The notes: generated by a model from the letters alone, not told the origin. 44,018 nt of DNA from Marinobacterium sp. (GCA_025800125.1 JAOXSF010000065.1:1-44018), one strand, 5' to 3'; positions 1-9,307 are shown, counted from the first letter of the stretch. Numbers and translations: made by a program.

Positions 1-99
1 GAAAATCAACAGCTAATTTCACCTCATCCTCAGTTTTCTCAAGCTGAAGTACTGGACTTCAACGAGTGGTTGCAGCGTCGTTTCCGGCGTTGCCCCTGA
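1..99 (+). CDS. C-terminal fragment of an unidentified protein (cut by window edge)
   Basis: An open frame runs from the first base to a TGA at 97-99, giving 32 residues ending in ...EWLQRRFRRCP. The beginning lies outside the window. The fragment is too short to identify. Its aromatic and basic end would fit the C terminus of a LysR-type regulator among other families, but that is only a guess. It converges on tyrS. Confidence 0.4.
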   Translation, partial: ENQQLISPHPQFSQAEVLDFNEWLQRRFRRCP

Positions 100-289
100 G
101 AACGGAGGCGCATTCTACGCATCTGATCGCGGGCGTCAACATGTTTTTGCAAGGAATTTACAGATCGAGTTTTTGATGTAGCTGGATACGCTCTGCTGCC
201 ATATGGCGGGCAGCTACAGATAGAAACATAAAAGGCACTCCAGAGAGCGCCTTTGTCAAATACTTACAGCCACAGCAGAACCAGCAAGA
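100..289. other. Convergent intergenic region
   Basis: This is about 190 bases between the truncated plus-strand gene and the 3' end of tyrS. Apart from the hairpin at 231-254 I see no gene in it. Confidence 0.5.
231..254 (-). terminator. Probable tyrS terminator
   Basis: An inverted repeat, AAAGGC-a-CTC / GAG-c-GCCTTT around a CAGA loop, lies about 35 bases past the tyrS stop. Read on the minus strand it ends in GCCTTTTATGTTTC, a modest U-tract. The A-rich left arm means it could also act on the plus strand. Confidence 0.55.
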
Positions 290-1591
290 TCACGCCAGCT
301 TAAAGATATGATGCTTCTTCTTACCCAGTTTCAGCATAAAGAAACGACCAAACATCGCATTCTCAGCAGCAAAAATTTCCGCAGTTTTCATGTTGTCTTC
401 AGCACCACAGGCACGGCCATTAACGATAACAGCATTACGGCCCAATGCATCCTTAACCTGCTTACCATTAGTTGCAGCACCAGATTCTGCCAGCAATGCA
501 GTCAGTGGTGTCTCAGCCAACCTGGCAGACTCCAGCTCTGTAGATGGCAAACCATCCTGCGCCAGCTGTTCATAATCAGCTTCAGACAGATCAGATAAGT
601 CACCAGAGAACAACGCCTCAGTAATACGCATCGCCGCTACCAGACCTTCTTCACCATGCACCAGACGGGTCACTTCACGGGCTAATACGGACTGCGCTTC
701 TGGACGACCATTACGTTCAGCATCTTCTTTTTCGAGCGTATCAATATCCGCTACACTCAGGAAAGTGAAGTATTTCAGGAAGCGGTAAACATCAGCGTCA
801 GCTGTCTGCAACCAGAACTGATAGAACGCATATGGAGAAGTTTTAGCAGGTGACAGCCAGATAGTGCCGGATTCTGTTTTACCAAACTTGGTACCATCCG
901 ATTTGGTAATCAGCGGCAATGTCAGACCAAATGCTTTATTGCCATTCATACGGCGAGTCAGTTCTGTTCCCCCAGTGATATTCCCCCACTGGTCAGAACC
1001 ACCAATCTGCAATGTACATCTGTGGCTTTTGTTAAGCTGCTGAAAGTCAAAAGACTGCAGGATCATATACGTGAATTCAGTAAAAGAAATACCTTCCCCT
1101 TCACGATCAATGCGCTGCTTCACTGACTCTTTAGCCACCATCTGGTTAACGGAGAAATGCTTACCAACGTCACGTAGGAACGTCAGCACATCCATATCAC
1201 GAGTCCAGTCCAGATTGTTTACTACCTCGGCACTATTATCACCGCAGTCAAAGTCAACAAATGCACTGACCTGAGCTTTCAGCTTTTCAACCCAACCAGC
1301 AACTATTGAATCATCATTCAACTTTCGTTCCTGAGCCTTGAAAGACGGATCGCCGATAAGACCTGTTGCTCCGCCAACCAGAGCCAAGGGTTTATGACCA
1401 AACTGCTGAAAACGCTGCAACGTCAACAGCGGTACCAGAGAGCCAATGTGAAGACTGTCGGCAGTAGGGTCAAAGCCACAATAAAGAGTGACACTGCCTT
1501 CAGCCAGATGCTGTTCCAGTTCTTCTTCGCTGGTCATCTGTGCGACCAAGCCGCGTGCTTGTAAATCCTGGAGAAGTGTCATCTCACCCAT
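290..1591 (-). CDS. tyrS: Tyrosyl-tRNA synthetase
   Basis: This cytoplasmic class I aminoacyl-tRNA synthetase charges tRNA-Tyr with tyrosine using ATP. The 433-residue length fits the bacterial TyrRS family (E. coli about 424). The class I nucleotide-binding motif appears as [12 protein letters not shown] near residue 46. The KMSKS loop appears in its TyrRS form, [12 protein letters not shown], near residue 231. The tyrosine-pocket segment [11 protein letters not shown] is intact. A C-terminal S4-like RNA-binding domain follows ([12 protein letters not shown]). The first ATG is used because a GAGG lies 12 bases upstream, which is rather long. An ATG three codons later is possible but has no better ribosome site. 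It is divergent from the M23 peptidase gene, the same arrangement as in Pseudomonas. Confidence 0.97.
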   Translation of the reverse strand: MGEMTLLQDLQARGLVAQMTSEEELEQHLAEGSVTLYCGFDPTADSLHIGSLVPLLTLQRFQQFGHKPLALVGGATGLIGDPSFKAQERKLNDDSIVAGWVEKLKAQVSAFVDFDCGDNSAEVVNNLDWTRDMDVLTFLRDVGKHFSVNQMVAKESVKQRIDREGEGISFTEFTYMILQSFDFQQLNKSHRCTLQIGGSDQWGNITGGTELTRRMNGNKAFGLTLPLITKSDGTKFGKTESGTIWLSPAKTSPYAFYQFWLQTADADVYRFLKYFTFLSVADIDTLEKEDAERNGRPEAQSVLAREVTRLVHGEEGLVAAMRITEALFSGDLSDLSEADYEQLAQDGLPSTELESARLAETPLTALLAESGAATNGKQVKDALGRNAVIVNGRACGAEDNMKTAEIFAAENAMFGRFFMLKLGKKKHHIFKLA

Positions 1592-1728
1592 TGCTTTTAT
1601 CTACCTCAGTATAAATTCAGGTCAACTCCACCTGGAGTCGACGTATTCTAACGACTGCGCGGCAACCAAACAAACCAGACCACGACTAAACATCTGTTCA
1701 AAACTGCCGCTTACTACATAAATTTGCG

Positions 1729-1734
1729 TATAAT
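1729..1734 (+). promoter_or_regulatory. Likely -10 element of the M23 peptidase/anmK operon
   Basis: A perfect TATAAT lies 42 bases before the GTG start at 1777, in the divergent tyrS/M23 intergenic region. I see no good -35 at 16-18 bases, so the promoter may depend on an activator or on the upstream GCG-rich context. Confidence 0.45.
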
Positions 1735-1776
1735 GCCACGCTGAACCGAAATCAGAGATATTTCCAAGAGTCCCGG

Positions 1777-3201
1777 GTGTCATTCATGCTTCTGAAAAGA
1801 AAACAGACCAATCCACTGGATAACCCCAAGCGCTTTCCAGTATTACATCTGATTGCAGCCGGAACCGTTGCCGGGATCGTTGGCATAACCACCTTGCTCT
1901 CTCCTGATCAAAAAACTACTACACTGAGTGACAAGCAACCTGCACCTCTGAAGCCGGTAGCAGCTCCACCACAGCCGCCACTTACCCGAACAGACCCTAT
2001 TGCCCAGCTCGCAGAAACAATGGTTATTCCCAAACCATTTTCCCACCTGGAAAAGGCACAAACAGAGGCTGACTGGATCAAGTTGAAAGTCGGTAAAGGC
2101 GATACAATTTCAGGCATGTTTAAAAAAGCAGGCCTGCCAGCACGCATTGCAATCAGTGTTGCCAATGCAGCACGCTCCCAAAAGAAGAACGAGAAAGCAT
2201 TTAATCGCATCTATCCAGGTGAGAGCATGCAGTTTCTGATCAGAGACAAAAAACTAGTCAAAGCACGCCACGTGCATAATCGTCTGAGAAGCTCAGAAAT
2301 TATTCGAACTGATGCAGGCTACCAGCTGCAGAAATTAGAACGCAAACCAGATATCGAACTACGGTACGCCGAAGGTGTGATTACCGACTCGATGTTCATG
2401 GCTGGAGCACGCGCAGGCCTCTCGAATCGTACAATCATGTCCATGGCTAGTATTTTCGGCTGGGACATCGACTTCGCTATGGACATAAAAAAGGGTGATC
2501 GTTTCAACGTACTATACGAAGAAAAATATCTGGACAGGAAAAAAATCGGTATTGGCGAAATCGTAGCTGCTGAATTTACCAACCGCGGCAAGACATTTAC
2601 CGCCCTGCGTTACACCGACGGAGAAGGCGATACCAGTTACTACACACCGGATGGCCGCAGCATGCGAAAGGCCTTCCTACGCACCCCTGTCGACTTTGCT
2701 CGCATCTCCTCCCGCTTCAACCTGAACCGAAAACACCCTGTACTCAATCGCATTCGTGCTCATAAAGGTGTCGACTATGCAGCACCGACTGGCACCCCGA
2801 TTCGAGCATCAGGAGATGGTAAAGTCATTTTCCAAGGACGAAAAGGAGGATATGGCAACGTAATTATCCTGCAACATGGTAACGGCATTCGCACATTATA
2901 TGCACACATGCACGGCTTCAAACGGGGCCAAAAGAGAGGCAACAAAGTAAAACAAGGGCAAATCATCGGCTATGTTGGCACCACAGGAATGTCGACCGGA
3001 CCGCACCTGCATTACGAGTTTCAGGTTAACGGTGTACATCGAAATCCATTGACTGTAAAACTACCTGACGCAGCCCCAATCGCCAAACCGGAACGGGAGC
3101 ACTTCGCCAAGTTTGCCTCCATTGTATTGACACAGCTGAGAGGCCAAAGCGGCGTTCAACTGGCCAGCATCAACAAAGCAACAGATACTCAGACCCAGTG
3201 A
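1777..3201 (+). CDS. MepM-like M23 murein endopeptidase
   Basis: This is a probable zinc metallo-endopeptidase that cuts peptidoglycan cross-links in the periplasm. The 474 residues comprise an N-terminal membrane anchor (about residues 22-42), an OapA/LysM-like region around 95-180 (KVGKGDTISGMFKKAGL), and a LytM/M23 domain at about 320-435. The zinc and catalytic residues are present: H329 and D333 in HKGVDYAAP, and H410 and H412 in GPHLHYEF. It is therefore likely active, unlike the EnvC homologue further on. The GTG at 1777 is chosen because AAGAG lies six bases upstream; the ATG at 1786 is an alternative. Its stop overlaps the anmK start by four bases (GTGA), which links cell-wall cleavage with recycling of muropeptide sugar. 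The same pairing occurs in Pseudomonas. Confidence 0.9.
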   Translation: MSFMLLKRKQTNPLDNPKRFPVLHLIAAGTVAGIVGITTLLSPDQKTTTLSDKQPAPLKPVAAPPQPPLTRTDPIAQLAETMVIPKPFSHLEKAQTEADWIKLKVGKGDTISGMFKKAGLPARIAISVANAARSQKKNEKAFNRIYPGESMQFLIRDKKLVKARHVHNRLRSSEIIRTDAGYQLQKLERKPDIELRYAEGVITDSMFMAGARAGLSNRTIMSMASIFGWDIDFAMDIKKGDRFNVLYEEKYLDRKKIGIGEIVAAEFTNRGKTFTALRYTDGEGDTSYYTPDGRSMRKAFLRTPVDFARISSRFNLNRKHPVLNRIRAHKGVDYAAPTGTPIRASGDGKVIFQGRKGGYGNVIILQHGNGIRTLYAHMHGFKRGQKRGNKVKQGQIIGYVGTTGMSTGPHLHYEFQVNGVHRNPLTVKLPDAAPIAKPEREHFAKFASIVLTQLRGQSGVQLASINKATDTQTQ

Positions 3202-4316
3202 AGCATATATATATCGGCCTGATGTCAGGCACCAGTCTGGATTCCATTGACGCAGTTGCCGTTGATATTTGTGCGGACCATTGCACCTTACTGGCAGCAG
3301 ATAACTACACTTTACCGATGGAACTGCGTCAGCAGATTCTGCAACTGAGCCAACCGGGCAACCATGAAATCGACCGGATGGGGCAGCTGGACATTGAGCT
3401 AGGCAAATTGTTTGCAAAGTGCTGTAATCAACTGATTGAGGAACAAAGCATTGATCGGGCGCACATTCGCGCAATCGGTAGCCACGGCCAAACCATCCGC
3501 CACCGTCCCGGCAAGCAGCAGCCCGGATTTACATTACAGATTGGCGATCCTAACACTGTTGCCGAGCATACAGGTCTTACAACTGTAGCTGATTTTCGGC
3601 GCCGTGATATGGCAGCCGGCGGACAAGGCGCACCTCTGGTTCCCGCATTCCACCAAGATCTATTCCGTACACCGGCCCACAACAGGATGCTGATTAATAT
3701 TGGCGGTATGAGCAATATCACCGTTCTACCTGCCCGCGCCAATATAACCACTACAGGCTACGATACCGGCCCTGGAAATGTACTGATGGACAGCTGGATC
3801 AAACTCCAGCAAGGACAGACGTATGATCACAATGGTCAGTGGGCCAGTAGCGGCACAGTCAACCAGTCTCTGCTCGATCAGCTACTCAGCCTGCCGTGGC
3901 TAGAACTCCCGCCCCCTAGAAGCACAGGCAGAGAGCAGTTCAATCTCGAATGGCTTCAACATCAACTGGTGCAGCTATCATCATCAGTAATGCCAGCAGA
4001 TGTCCAGGCTACGCTACTGGAGTACACAGCCCGAACAATCAGTGACGCCATTCAGCAACACGATCAATGGTCGCAATACGAATTTTATCTGTGCGGAGGG
4101 GGCGCTCATAACCAGGCATTGAAACAACGCCTGAACACCCTTCTTGCACCTGCCAAAGTAGAAACAACTTCAGCGTTGGGACTGGATCCGGACTGGATAG
4201 AAGCGATGGCTTTTGCCTGGCTGGCCTGGCGGACAATGGAAGGGTTAAGCGGAAATCTCAGCACCGTAACCGGTGCCAGCGGTGAGCGTATTCTTGGCGC
4301 TATCTGGCCAGCCTGA
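3198..4316 (+). CDS. anmK: Anhydro-N-acetylmuramic acid kinase
   Basis: The enzyme cleaves and phosphorylates 1,6-anhydro-MurNAc to MurNAc-6-phosphate in cytoplasmic cell-wall recycling. At 372 residues it matches the family length (about 370). The ATP/sugar-kinase fold is visible in GLMSGTSLDSIDAVAVD at the N terminus, IGSHGQTIRHRP near residue 93, INIGGMSNIT near 166, GYDTGPGNVLMD near 188, and the C-terminal CGGGAHN. The start is a GTG that overlaps the stop of the preceding peptidase gene (GTGA), so translation is probably coupled. The gene converges on the DsrE-like gene with 38 bases between stops. Confidence 0.96.
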   Translation: MKHIYIGLMSGTSLDSIDAVAVDICADHCTLLAADNYTLPMELRQQILQLSQPGNHEIDRMGQLDIELGKLFAKCCNQLIEEQSIDRAHIRAIGSHGQTIRHRPGKQQPGFTLQIGDPNTVAEHTGLTTVADFRRRDMAAGGQGAPLVPAFHQDLFRTPAHNRMLINIGGMSNITVLPARANITTTGYDTGPGNVLMDSWIKLQQGQTYDHNGQWASSGTVNQSLLDQLLSLPWLELPPPRSTGREQFNLEWLQHQLVQLSSSVMPADVQATLLEYTARTISDAIQQHDQWSQYEFYLCGGGAHNQALKQRLNTLLAPAKVETTSALGLDPDWIEAMAFAWLAWRTMEGLSGNLSTVTGASGERILGAIWPA

Positions 4317-4354
4317 AGCACTGGTATGAATAGCCCAAGAAAACAAAACAATCT

Positions 4355-4810
4355 TCAGAATGCTTCATAACCCTGTCGCCTGAGTATGCGGCTCTCTGCG
4401 GGCCCAAAAGGCACCGTATCAACAAAAGCAGGCAGCTCTGCACGACTGACGTTATTCATACGCATCCAGGTTTCACAAATTTTCACATCAATCACATTAA
4501 AGGCATCAAGACGAGCAGCAAGGTCAATCAACTTTCGATAGCGCTGATAGTTTCCAGAACGGAAAGCATCTGCTTCACTACCATGCAATACTACAGCGAT
4601 TGGCTCAAAGCCTCGAAAGTCTTCAGCACTTTCAACCAGCGAGCTGGCACGCTCCAGAAGGTTTTCAATTTCCATTGGTGTATGCAGACGGATTTCAGCC
4701 AGATAACGCTTTTTTACCGGACTGAACTGCGGATTAAACACACTCTGAGCCTGACTGTGGCTGGTCAACAGCAGAAAACTCAGTAATAAGGAAATCAAAA
4801 CTCTCATCAA
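4355..4810 (-). CDS. Secreted DsrE-like protein of unknown role
   Basis: This 151-residue protein has a clear N-terminal signal sequence (MMRVLISLLLSFLLLTSHSQAQS), so it is predicted to be exported. The mature part resembles the DsrE/DsrF/YchN fold: a strand ending in VVLHGSEADAF, a helical stretch, KICETWMRMNNV (the position where these proteins often carry a conserved Cys), and an end in LRRQGYEAF. A single Cys is visible in KICETW. Exported DsrE-like proteins have been linked with sulfur or redox chemistry, but no function can be assigned here. It sits between anmK (convergent) and erpA (same strand); a hypothetical gene occupies the same place in Pseudomonas. Confidence 0.7.
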   Translation of the reverse strand: MMRVLISLLLSFLLLTSHSQAQSVFNPQFSPVKKRYLAEIRLHTPMEIENLLERASSLVESAEDFRGFEPIAVVLHGSEADAFRSGNYQRYRKLIDLAARLDAFNVIDVKICETWMRMNNVSRAELPAFVDTVPFGPAESRILRRQGYEAF

Positions 4811-4966
4811 ATACTCACCAGATCAATTTCACCAGACCAATATCCCCCTGAGCATTCCTATAGCCCGGGCTGCTGAAGCAGCGCTGTGTACCTCATGACA
4901 CGATCTTACAGAAAACCTGTCGAGTAATATGATTCACCAGCCCATCACGTCAGACTTTCAATGAGA

Positions 4967-5317
4967 TCAGATCGAGAAAGAAGACCCACAACCACAGGTT
5001 GTAGTTGCATTCGGGTTACTGACCACAAACTGAGAACCCTGTAGCCCTTCTTTATAGTCAACACTGGCACCAACCAGATACTGAAAACTCATCGGATCAA
5101 TCACCATACTGACACCACTGTTTTCTACCATCGTATCATCGTCGGCTACATCTTCATCGAACGTAAAACCATAAGAAAAGCCAGCACAACCACCACCCGT
5201 TATATAAACACGCAGTTTAAGATTATCGTTTTCTTCTTCCTGAATCAGGGTACGCACCTTATTTGCGGCGGCATCGGTAAAGACCATTGAATCGGTCAGC
5301 TCTGTTACATCACTCAT
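4967..5317 (-). CDS. erpA: A-type iron-sulfur cluster carrier ErpA
   Basis: This is an A-type carrier that delivers Fe-S clusters to apoproteins, including enzymes of isoprenoid synthesis. The 116 residues contain the three conserved cluster-binding cysteines: C44 in [11 protein letters not shown], and C108 and C110 in [10 protein letters not shown]. The length and the ending fit ErpA better than the longer SufA/IscA forms. It is not inside an isc or suf operon, which also argues for ErpA. The ribosome site AGGTGTGAG precedes the ATG, and a promoter-like sequence is visible just upstream (5349-5378). Confidence 0.95.
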   Translation of the reverse strand: MSDVTELTDSMVFTDAAANKVRTLIQEEENDNLKLRVYITGGGCAGFSYGFTFDEDVADDDTMVENSGVSMVIDPMSFQYLVGASVDYKEGLQGSQFVVSNPNATTTCGCGSSFSI

Positions 5318-5348
5318 AGATACTCACACCTGCGTTAGACAGGTGACT

Positions 5349-5378
5349 ATTATCGTCTTACCCTGGAAAAACAGTCAA
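5349..5378 (-). promoter_or_regulatory. Probable erpA sigma-70 promoter
   Basis: On the minus strand TTGACT (5373-5378) is followed after 18 bases by GATAAT (5349-5354). Transcription would begin near 5341. A dyad CACCTG-N7-CAGGTG (5327-5345) lies at the predicted start, between promoter and ATG, and could be an operator or a leader hairpin. The regulator is not identifiable from sequence. Confidence 0.55.
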
Positions 5379-5467
5379 GTATTCTGCATTACTCAAAATC
5401 AACCCGGCAGGTCACGGCAAAACAGACCGACACATACTGCATCGATCTGTATACCTGAGCCTCAACA

Positions 5468-6502
5468 TCAAGGCATCAACGCAACCGTTTCCAGACCACT
5501 GGTTTCAGCCAGATCGAACATGATATTCATATTCTGCACAGCCTGGCCTGCGGCCCCCTTAACCAGGTTGTCAATTACAGATAGCACAACAACAGTGTCA
5601 TCATTCTGCGGACGATGCACACTGATACGACACATATTCGAGCCTTTCGCACTGCGTGTCTGAGGATGGCTACCCGCAGGCATCACATCAACAAACGGCT
5701 CGTCAGCATAGCGTTCTTCAAACAGTTTCTGCAGATCGTGATCAACTGGATCCTTCAACACACCGTACAGAGTGGAGTGAATCCCTCTGATCATTGGTGT
5801 CAGATGCGGCACAAACGTCAGGTGTACCGGACGCTGAGCCACATCTGCCAGCCCCTGTTTGATCTCGGGCAGATGACGATGACCGTGTACGCCATATGCC
5901 ATCATACTTTCACTGGTCTCACACATCAGCATACCAACTTTGGCGCCACGCCCAGCCCCACTGACACCGGATTTACAATCAGCAATCAGACGGCGATGGT
6001 CAATCAGTTCATTTTCAAGCAGCGGAAAGTAGCCAAGTTGAGTGGCTGTCGGATAGCAGCCCGGACAAGCGATCAGCTGTGCTTCACGAATCTTTTCACG
6101 ATTCATCTCAGGAAGCCCATAGATCGCAGTAGCAGCCAGGGCTGGTGCGGTATGCTCCATACCGTACCACTTTGACCATATATCCAGATCACGGATACGG
6201 AAATCAGCGCCCAGGTCGATAACTTTCACACCACGTTCAATCAGCTCTGGCGCCATACTCATAGCCACACCATGTGGTGTCGCAAAAAACACTACGTCGC
6301 ATTTCGCCAGCGTATCAACAGACGGTACGCTGAATCGCAGATCATGATGGCCACGCAGGTTCGGAAACATATCAGCAATATGCACGCCGTCCTCGGAGCG
6401 GGAAGTAATAACCTCCACCTTCACCTGTGGGTGGTTTGCCAGGATTCTTAACAGCTCGACACCTGTATACCCGGTGCCACCAACAATACCTGCTTTAATC
6501 AC
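5468..6502 (-). CDS. argC: N-acetyl-gamma-glutamyl-phosphate reductase
   Basis: This is the third step of arginine synthesis: NADPH-dependent reduction of N-acetylglutamyl phosphate to the semialdehyde, in the cytoplasm. The 344 residues begin with the nucleotide-binding [15 protein letters not shown]. The catalytic cysteine is C149 in [11 protein letters not shown]. The segment [10 protein letters not shown] is the expected substrate region. The start is a GTG with AGAGG six bases upstream. Divergent from the ClC gene; about 200 bases separate the starts. The argC/erpA neighbourhood is conserved with Pseudomonas. Confidence 0.96.
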   Translation of the reverse strand: MIKAGIVGGTGYTGVELLRILANHPQVKVEVITSRSEDGVHIADMFPNLRGHHDLRFSVPSVDTLAKCDVVFFATPHGVAMSMAPELIERGVKVIDLGADFRIRDLDIWSKWYGMEHTAPALAATAIYGLPEMNREKIREAQLIACPGCYPTATQLGYFPLLENELIDHRRLIADCKSGVSGAGRGAKVGMLMCETSESMMAYGVHGHRHLPEIKQGLADVAQRPVHLTFVPHLTPMIRGIHSTLYGVLKDPVDHDLQKLFEERYADEPFVDVMPAGSHPQTRSAKGSNMCRISVHRPQNDDTVVVLSVIDNLVKGAAGQAVQNMNIMFDLAETSGLETVALMP

Positions 6503-6700
6503 AGTGACCTCTCATCTCTTATATCTGTCCTGAAATCTGGTACCGTATGATACTCGTCAGCGGGGGCGATGACTAATACGATGATCAGTGGATGAGCATC
6601 CAGTGTCCGAACCTGGACTAATGACTAAGCCAGTCGGACCGGAACCCCGCACGGACGCCACTCAGACACATAAGAAACAGCCGCCCGGAAACCGCTATTG

Positions 6701-8413
6701 ATGAACAAACCTGTCTGGTCTCTCAACTACTTTCGCGAACGACTCGCCCACACCGAAGCGCTGCCTCAACTGGTCATTCTTGGCCTGCTGTCAGGTATTG
6801 CAACAGCACTACTGATCTCGCTATTCAGACTGCTGGTTGACCAGCCACTGGAGTTTATCCTTGGCCATGCCGAAGACTTTGAATCGCTACCAGCCTGGTT
6901 ACGTTTTACTTTGCCTGTCGCCGGCAGTCTGGCTTTGCTGGCAATTTTGCACAATATTGCTGCTGCCAGCCGAAAAATGGGCGTTGTGCATGTACTGGAA
7001 CGCATGAGTTACCACCAGGGACACCTGCCCCTCCCAAATATGATCAATCAGCTGATCTGTGCCAGTATCGCTCTTGTGAGCGGCCATTCCGTTGGCCGTG
7101 AAGGCCCCGCGGTACATCTGGGTGCAGCCTGCAGTAGCTGGATTGGCGAAAAGATGCACTTGCCTAATAACTCGCTGCGACTTCTGGTTGGTTGTGGTAC
7201 CGCTGCCGCAATTGCAGCAGCCTTTAATACCCCTCTGGCAGGCGTCATTTTTGCTATGGAAGTAATACTGCTGGAATACAGCGCAATCGGTTTTGTTCCG
7301 ATTATGGTGGCTGCGGTAACAGCAGATGTCACCAATCGTTTATTACTGGGCAGCGAAACGGTACTGGATGTTCCGGCCCTGACAATCGGCTCCATGGCAG
7401 AAATTCCTTATATCATGCTGCTAGGCTTCTGCATCGGCCTGCTGGCGGCAGGTTTCAACCATATACTACGCCTGACAATTCAGTTAAGTCGCTACCCGCT
7501 CAGCTACCGCCTGATTGCCGCCGGAGTCATTACCGGGCTGGTTGCCATTCCTGTTCCTCAGGTGATGGGGATCGGCTATGACACCGTATCTGATGCTCTG
7601 GCAGGTAACATAGCGCTGGGCGGACTATTGCTACTGATTGTCGCCAAGTGGCTTTTGACCCCTCTGATCATCGGGCTAGGCATCCCAGCAGGCTTTATCG
7701 CTCCCACTCTGTTTATTGGCGCTATGGCAGGTGGCGCCATGGGGCTAATCGGGGAGGTGGTGATTGAGCAACCTATCTCTCACGCGGGCTTCTACGCCAT
7801 GGTCGGCATGGGAGCAATGATGGGGGCCGTACTGAATGCACCGCTGGCAGCATTGACTGCACTGCTGGAACTTACCGGAAACCCTAATATCATTCTGCCA
7901 GGTATGATCGCCATCGTAACGGGTAACGTAACAGTACGTTATCTGTTCCACCTGCCATCCATGTTCATCACTGTATTGCGAGCCCAGGGGCTTGATTATC
8001 GCCACCAGCCGCTAACTCAGGCACTGTCACGTGCCGCAGTAGGCAGCCTGATGACAAAAGATTTCATCCAGAGCACCAAACAGGTGCGCTACGATGATGC
8101 CTGCAACCTGACTCGACAACCGGAACGGTTACTAATCGACTTTGAAGGCAACCCCGTACTATTATCGCGACGAGACCTTAAGCAATGGTTGAAGCGCCAC
8201 CCGGAAATCGAGATGGTTGATCTATGCGAAGTACCCGCCCGTCGCGATGAGCTGGCAGACATATCATCCAGGGCCACTCTGAAGGAGGCGTTGGATAGAA
8301 TGAATGACCGTAGCGTAAACACACTTTATGTTCAGGATAACGAACAGAAAATCATTGGTCTGCTGGGGCGCGAGCAACTGGAAGCATATTATCTTCAAGG
8401 ACTGAAGAGCTGA
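6701..8413 (+). CDS. ClC-family chloride channel/transporter with C-terminal CBS region
   Basis: This inner-membrane protein of 570 residues has a ClC core (about 1-430) followed by a cytoplasmic CBS-like pair. The first CBS is degenerate; the second ends in NTLYVQDNEQKIIGLLGRE. The gating glutamate is present (GREGP, E134), as is the second filter motif GLGIPAGFIAPTLF. Two residues differ from E. coli ClcA. The GSGIP chloride loop is replaced by KMGVV. The internal proton glutamate is absent: the segment NTPLAGVIFAMEV has E187 followed by V188, where ClcA has E202-E203. Whether it is an antiporter or a channel is therefore open. ATG at 6701 is preferred over TTG at 6698; GGAA lies about 10 bases upstream. 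It is followed by thiE in place of the thiD found there in Pseudomonas. Confidence 0.9.
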   Translation: MNKPVWSLNYFRERLAHTEALPQLVILGLLSGIATALLISLFRLLVDQPLEFILGHAEDFESLPAWLRFTLPVAGSLALLAILHNIAAASRKMGVVHVLERMSYHQGHLPLPNMINQLICASIALVSGHSVGREGPAVHLGAACSSWIGEKMHLPNNSLRLLVGCGTAAAIAAAFNTPLAGVIFAMEVILLEYSAIGFVPIMVAAVTADVTNRLLLGSETVLDVPALTIGSMAEIPYIMLLGFCIGLLAAGFNHILRLTIQLSRYPLSYRLIAAGVITGLVAIPVPQVMGIGYDTVSDALAGNIALGGLLLLIVAKWLLTPLIIGLGIPAGFIAPTLFIGAMAGGAMGLIGEVVIEQPISHAGFYAMVGMGAMMGAVLNAPLAALTALLELTGNPNIILPGMIAIVTGNVTVRYLFHLPSMFITVLRAQGLDYRHQPLTQALSRAAVGSLMTKDFIQSTKQVRYDDACNLTRQPERLLIDFEGNPVLLSRRDLKQWLKRHPEIEMVDLCEVPARRDELADISSRATLKEALDRMNDRSVNTLYVQDNEQKIIGLLGREQLEAYYLQGLKS

Positions 8414-8480
8414 TATTAAAGCCCGATAGATACAACCTGCAACATGGACTTAATGCCTTCGGGGCTGTGCATTCAGGGCA

Positions 8481-8531
8481 CAATCCTTGCAAAAGAACAA
8501 TCTTTGCAAAAGAACAATCCTTGCGAAAGAA
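8481..8531 (+). repeat. 17-bp tandem repeat, three copies plus a decayed fourth
   Basis: Three adjacent units of CAATCCTTGCAAAAGAA lie at 8481-8497, 8498-8514 (one change) and 8515-8531 (one change). A poorer fourth unit starts at 8532. They lie in the 183-base gap between the ClC gene and thiE. Confidence 0.9.
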
Positions 8532-8552
8532 CAATGCTGCAAGAAAGCAGTA

Positions 8553-8573
8553 CCTGTAGAAAATACTTACAGG
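8553..8573 (+). promoter_or_regulatory. Small hairpin in the thiE leader
   Basis: CCTGTA (8553-8558) pairs with TACAGG (8568-8573) over a nine-base loop, 23 bases before the thiE ATG. Possible translational control; no known thiamine riboswitch consensus is present. Confidence 0.3.
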
Positions 8574-8596
8574 AATATTCACAGGAGACAGGAAAG

Positions 8597-9235
8597 ATGC
8601 CTCGATACCCACTGCATGGCCTGTATGCCATTACGGACAGCTCCCTGATGCCAGACGACGCTACTTTACTACATGCAGTCTGTCAGGCCCTGCAGGGGGG
8701 GGCAAACCTCGTTCAATATCGTGATAAATCTACAGACTCGGTCAAGAGGCTGCGTCAGGCTCGGGCACTGGTTGAGCTGTGCGAGCAATATCAGGTGCCA
8801 CTGCTGATTAACGATGACATTGAGCTGGCGATACTCAGCGGTGCAGCTGGTGTTCACCTGGGCCAGAGTGATGGCAACCATGCCCAGGCACGTACGCAGC
8901 TAGGGCCCGAAGCCATCATTGGTATCACCTGCCATGACAGCCTGACACTGGCTCAGCAAGCCGTCACCAACAACGTCGATTACATCGCCTTCGGTGCTTT
9001 TTTTACGTCCAGTACCAAGCCCGATGCCAGCCCGGCACCGTTGTCTATTCTGCACGAAGCACGTACACGTTTTGCACTACCGATAGTAGCGATAGGTGGA
9101 ATTAGCGTGGATAATGCCCGCCAGGTAATCGAGGCAGGTGCTGATATGGTTGCGGTCATACATTCGCTGTTCACCGCTGACGACATCAGTCATCGCGCCC
9201 AGACATTCAAAGATCAGTTTCCCACTCCAGCCTGA
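8597..9235 (+). CDS. thiE: Thiamine-phosphate synthase
   Basis: The enzyme joins HMP-pyrophosphate and HET-phosphate to make thiamine phosphate. ATG at 8597 gives 212 residues, matching the family (about 211), and is preceded by AGGAG nine bases upstream. A longer in-frame reading from 8444 would add about 50 residues encoded by the tandem repeats and is rejected. Family motifs are GLYAITDSSLM, GANLVQYRDK, LINDDIELAILSGAAGVHLGQ, the phosphate-binding GAFFTSSTKPDASP, and IVAIGGISVDNARQVIEAGAD split over the last strands. It is followed by hemL after 72 bases, an order shared with Pseudomonas, although thiD is missing upstream. Confidence 0.95.
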   Translation: MPRYPLHGLYAITDSSLMPDDATLLHAVCQALQGGANLVQYRDKSTDSVKRLRQARALVELCEQYQVPLLINDDIELAILSGAAGVHLGQSDGNHAQARTQLGPEAIIGITCHDSLTLAQQAVTNNVDYIAFGAFFTSSTKPDASPAPLSILHEARTRFALPIVAIGGISVDNARQVIEAGADMVAVIHSLFTADDISHRAQTFKDQFPTPA

Positions 9236-9307
9236 CTACTGGCCGGCCTTAACTGATTAGTCATCGAATCAATATCCCAGTAATAGATAGCTTAAGAGAG
9301 ACACAAC

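Noticed and set aside
8444-8596. N-terminal extension of ThiE
   Set aside because: It would translate the 17-bp tandem repeats. The ATG at 8597 has a good ribosome site and gives the normal ThiE length.
8414-8596. TPP riboswitch before thiE
   Set aside because: The conserved CUGAGA and the second-helix consensus segments are not present.
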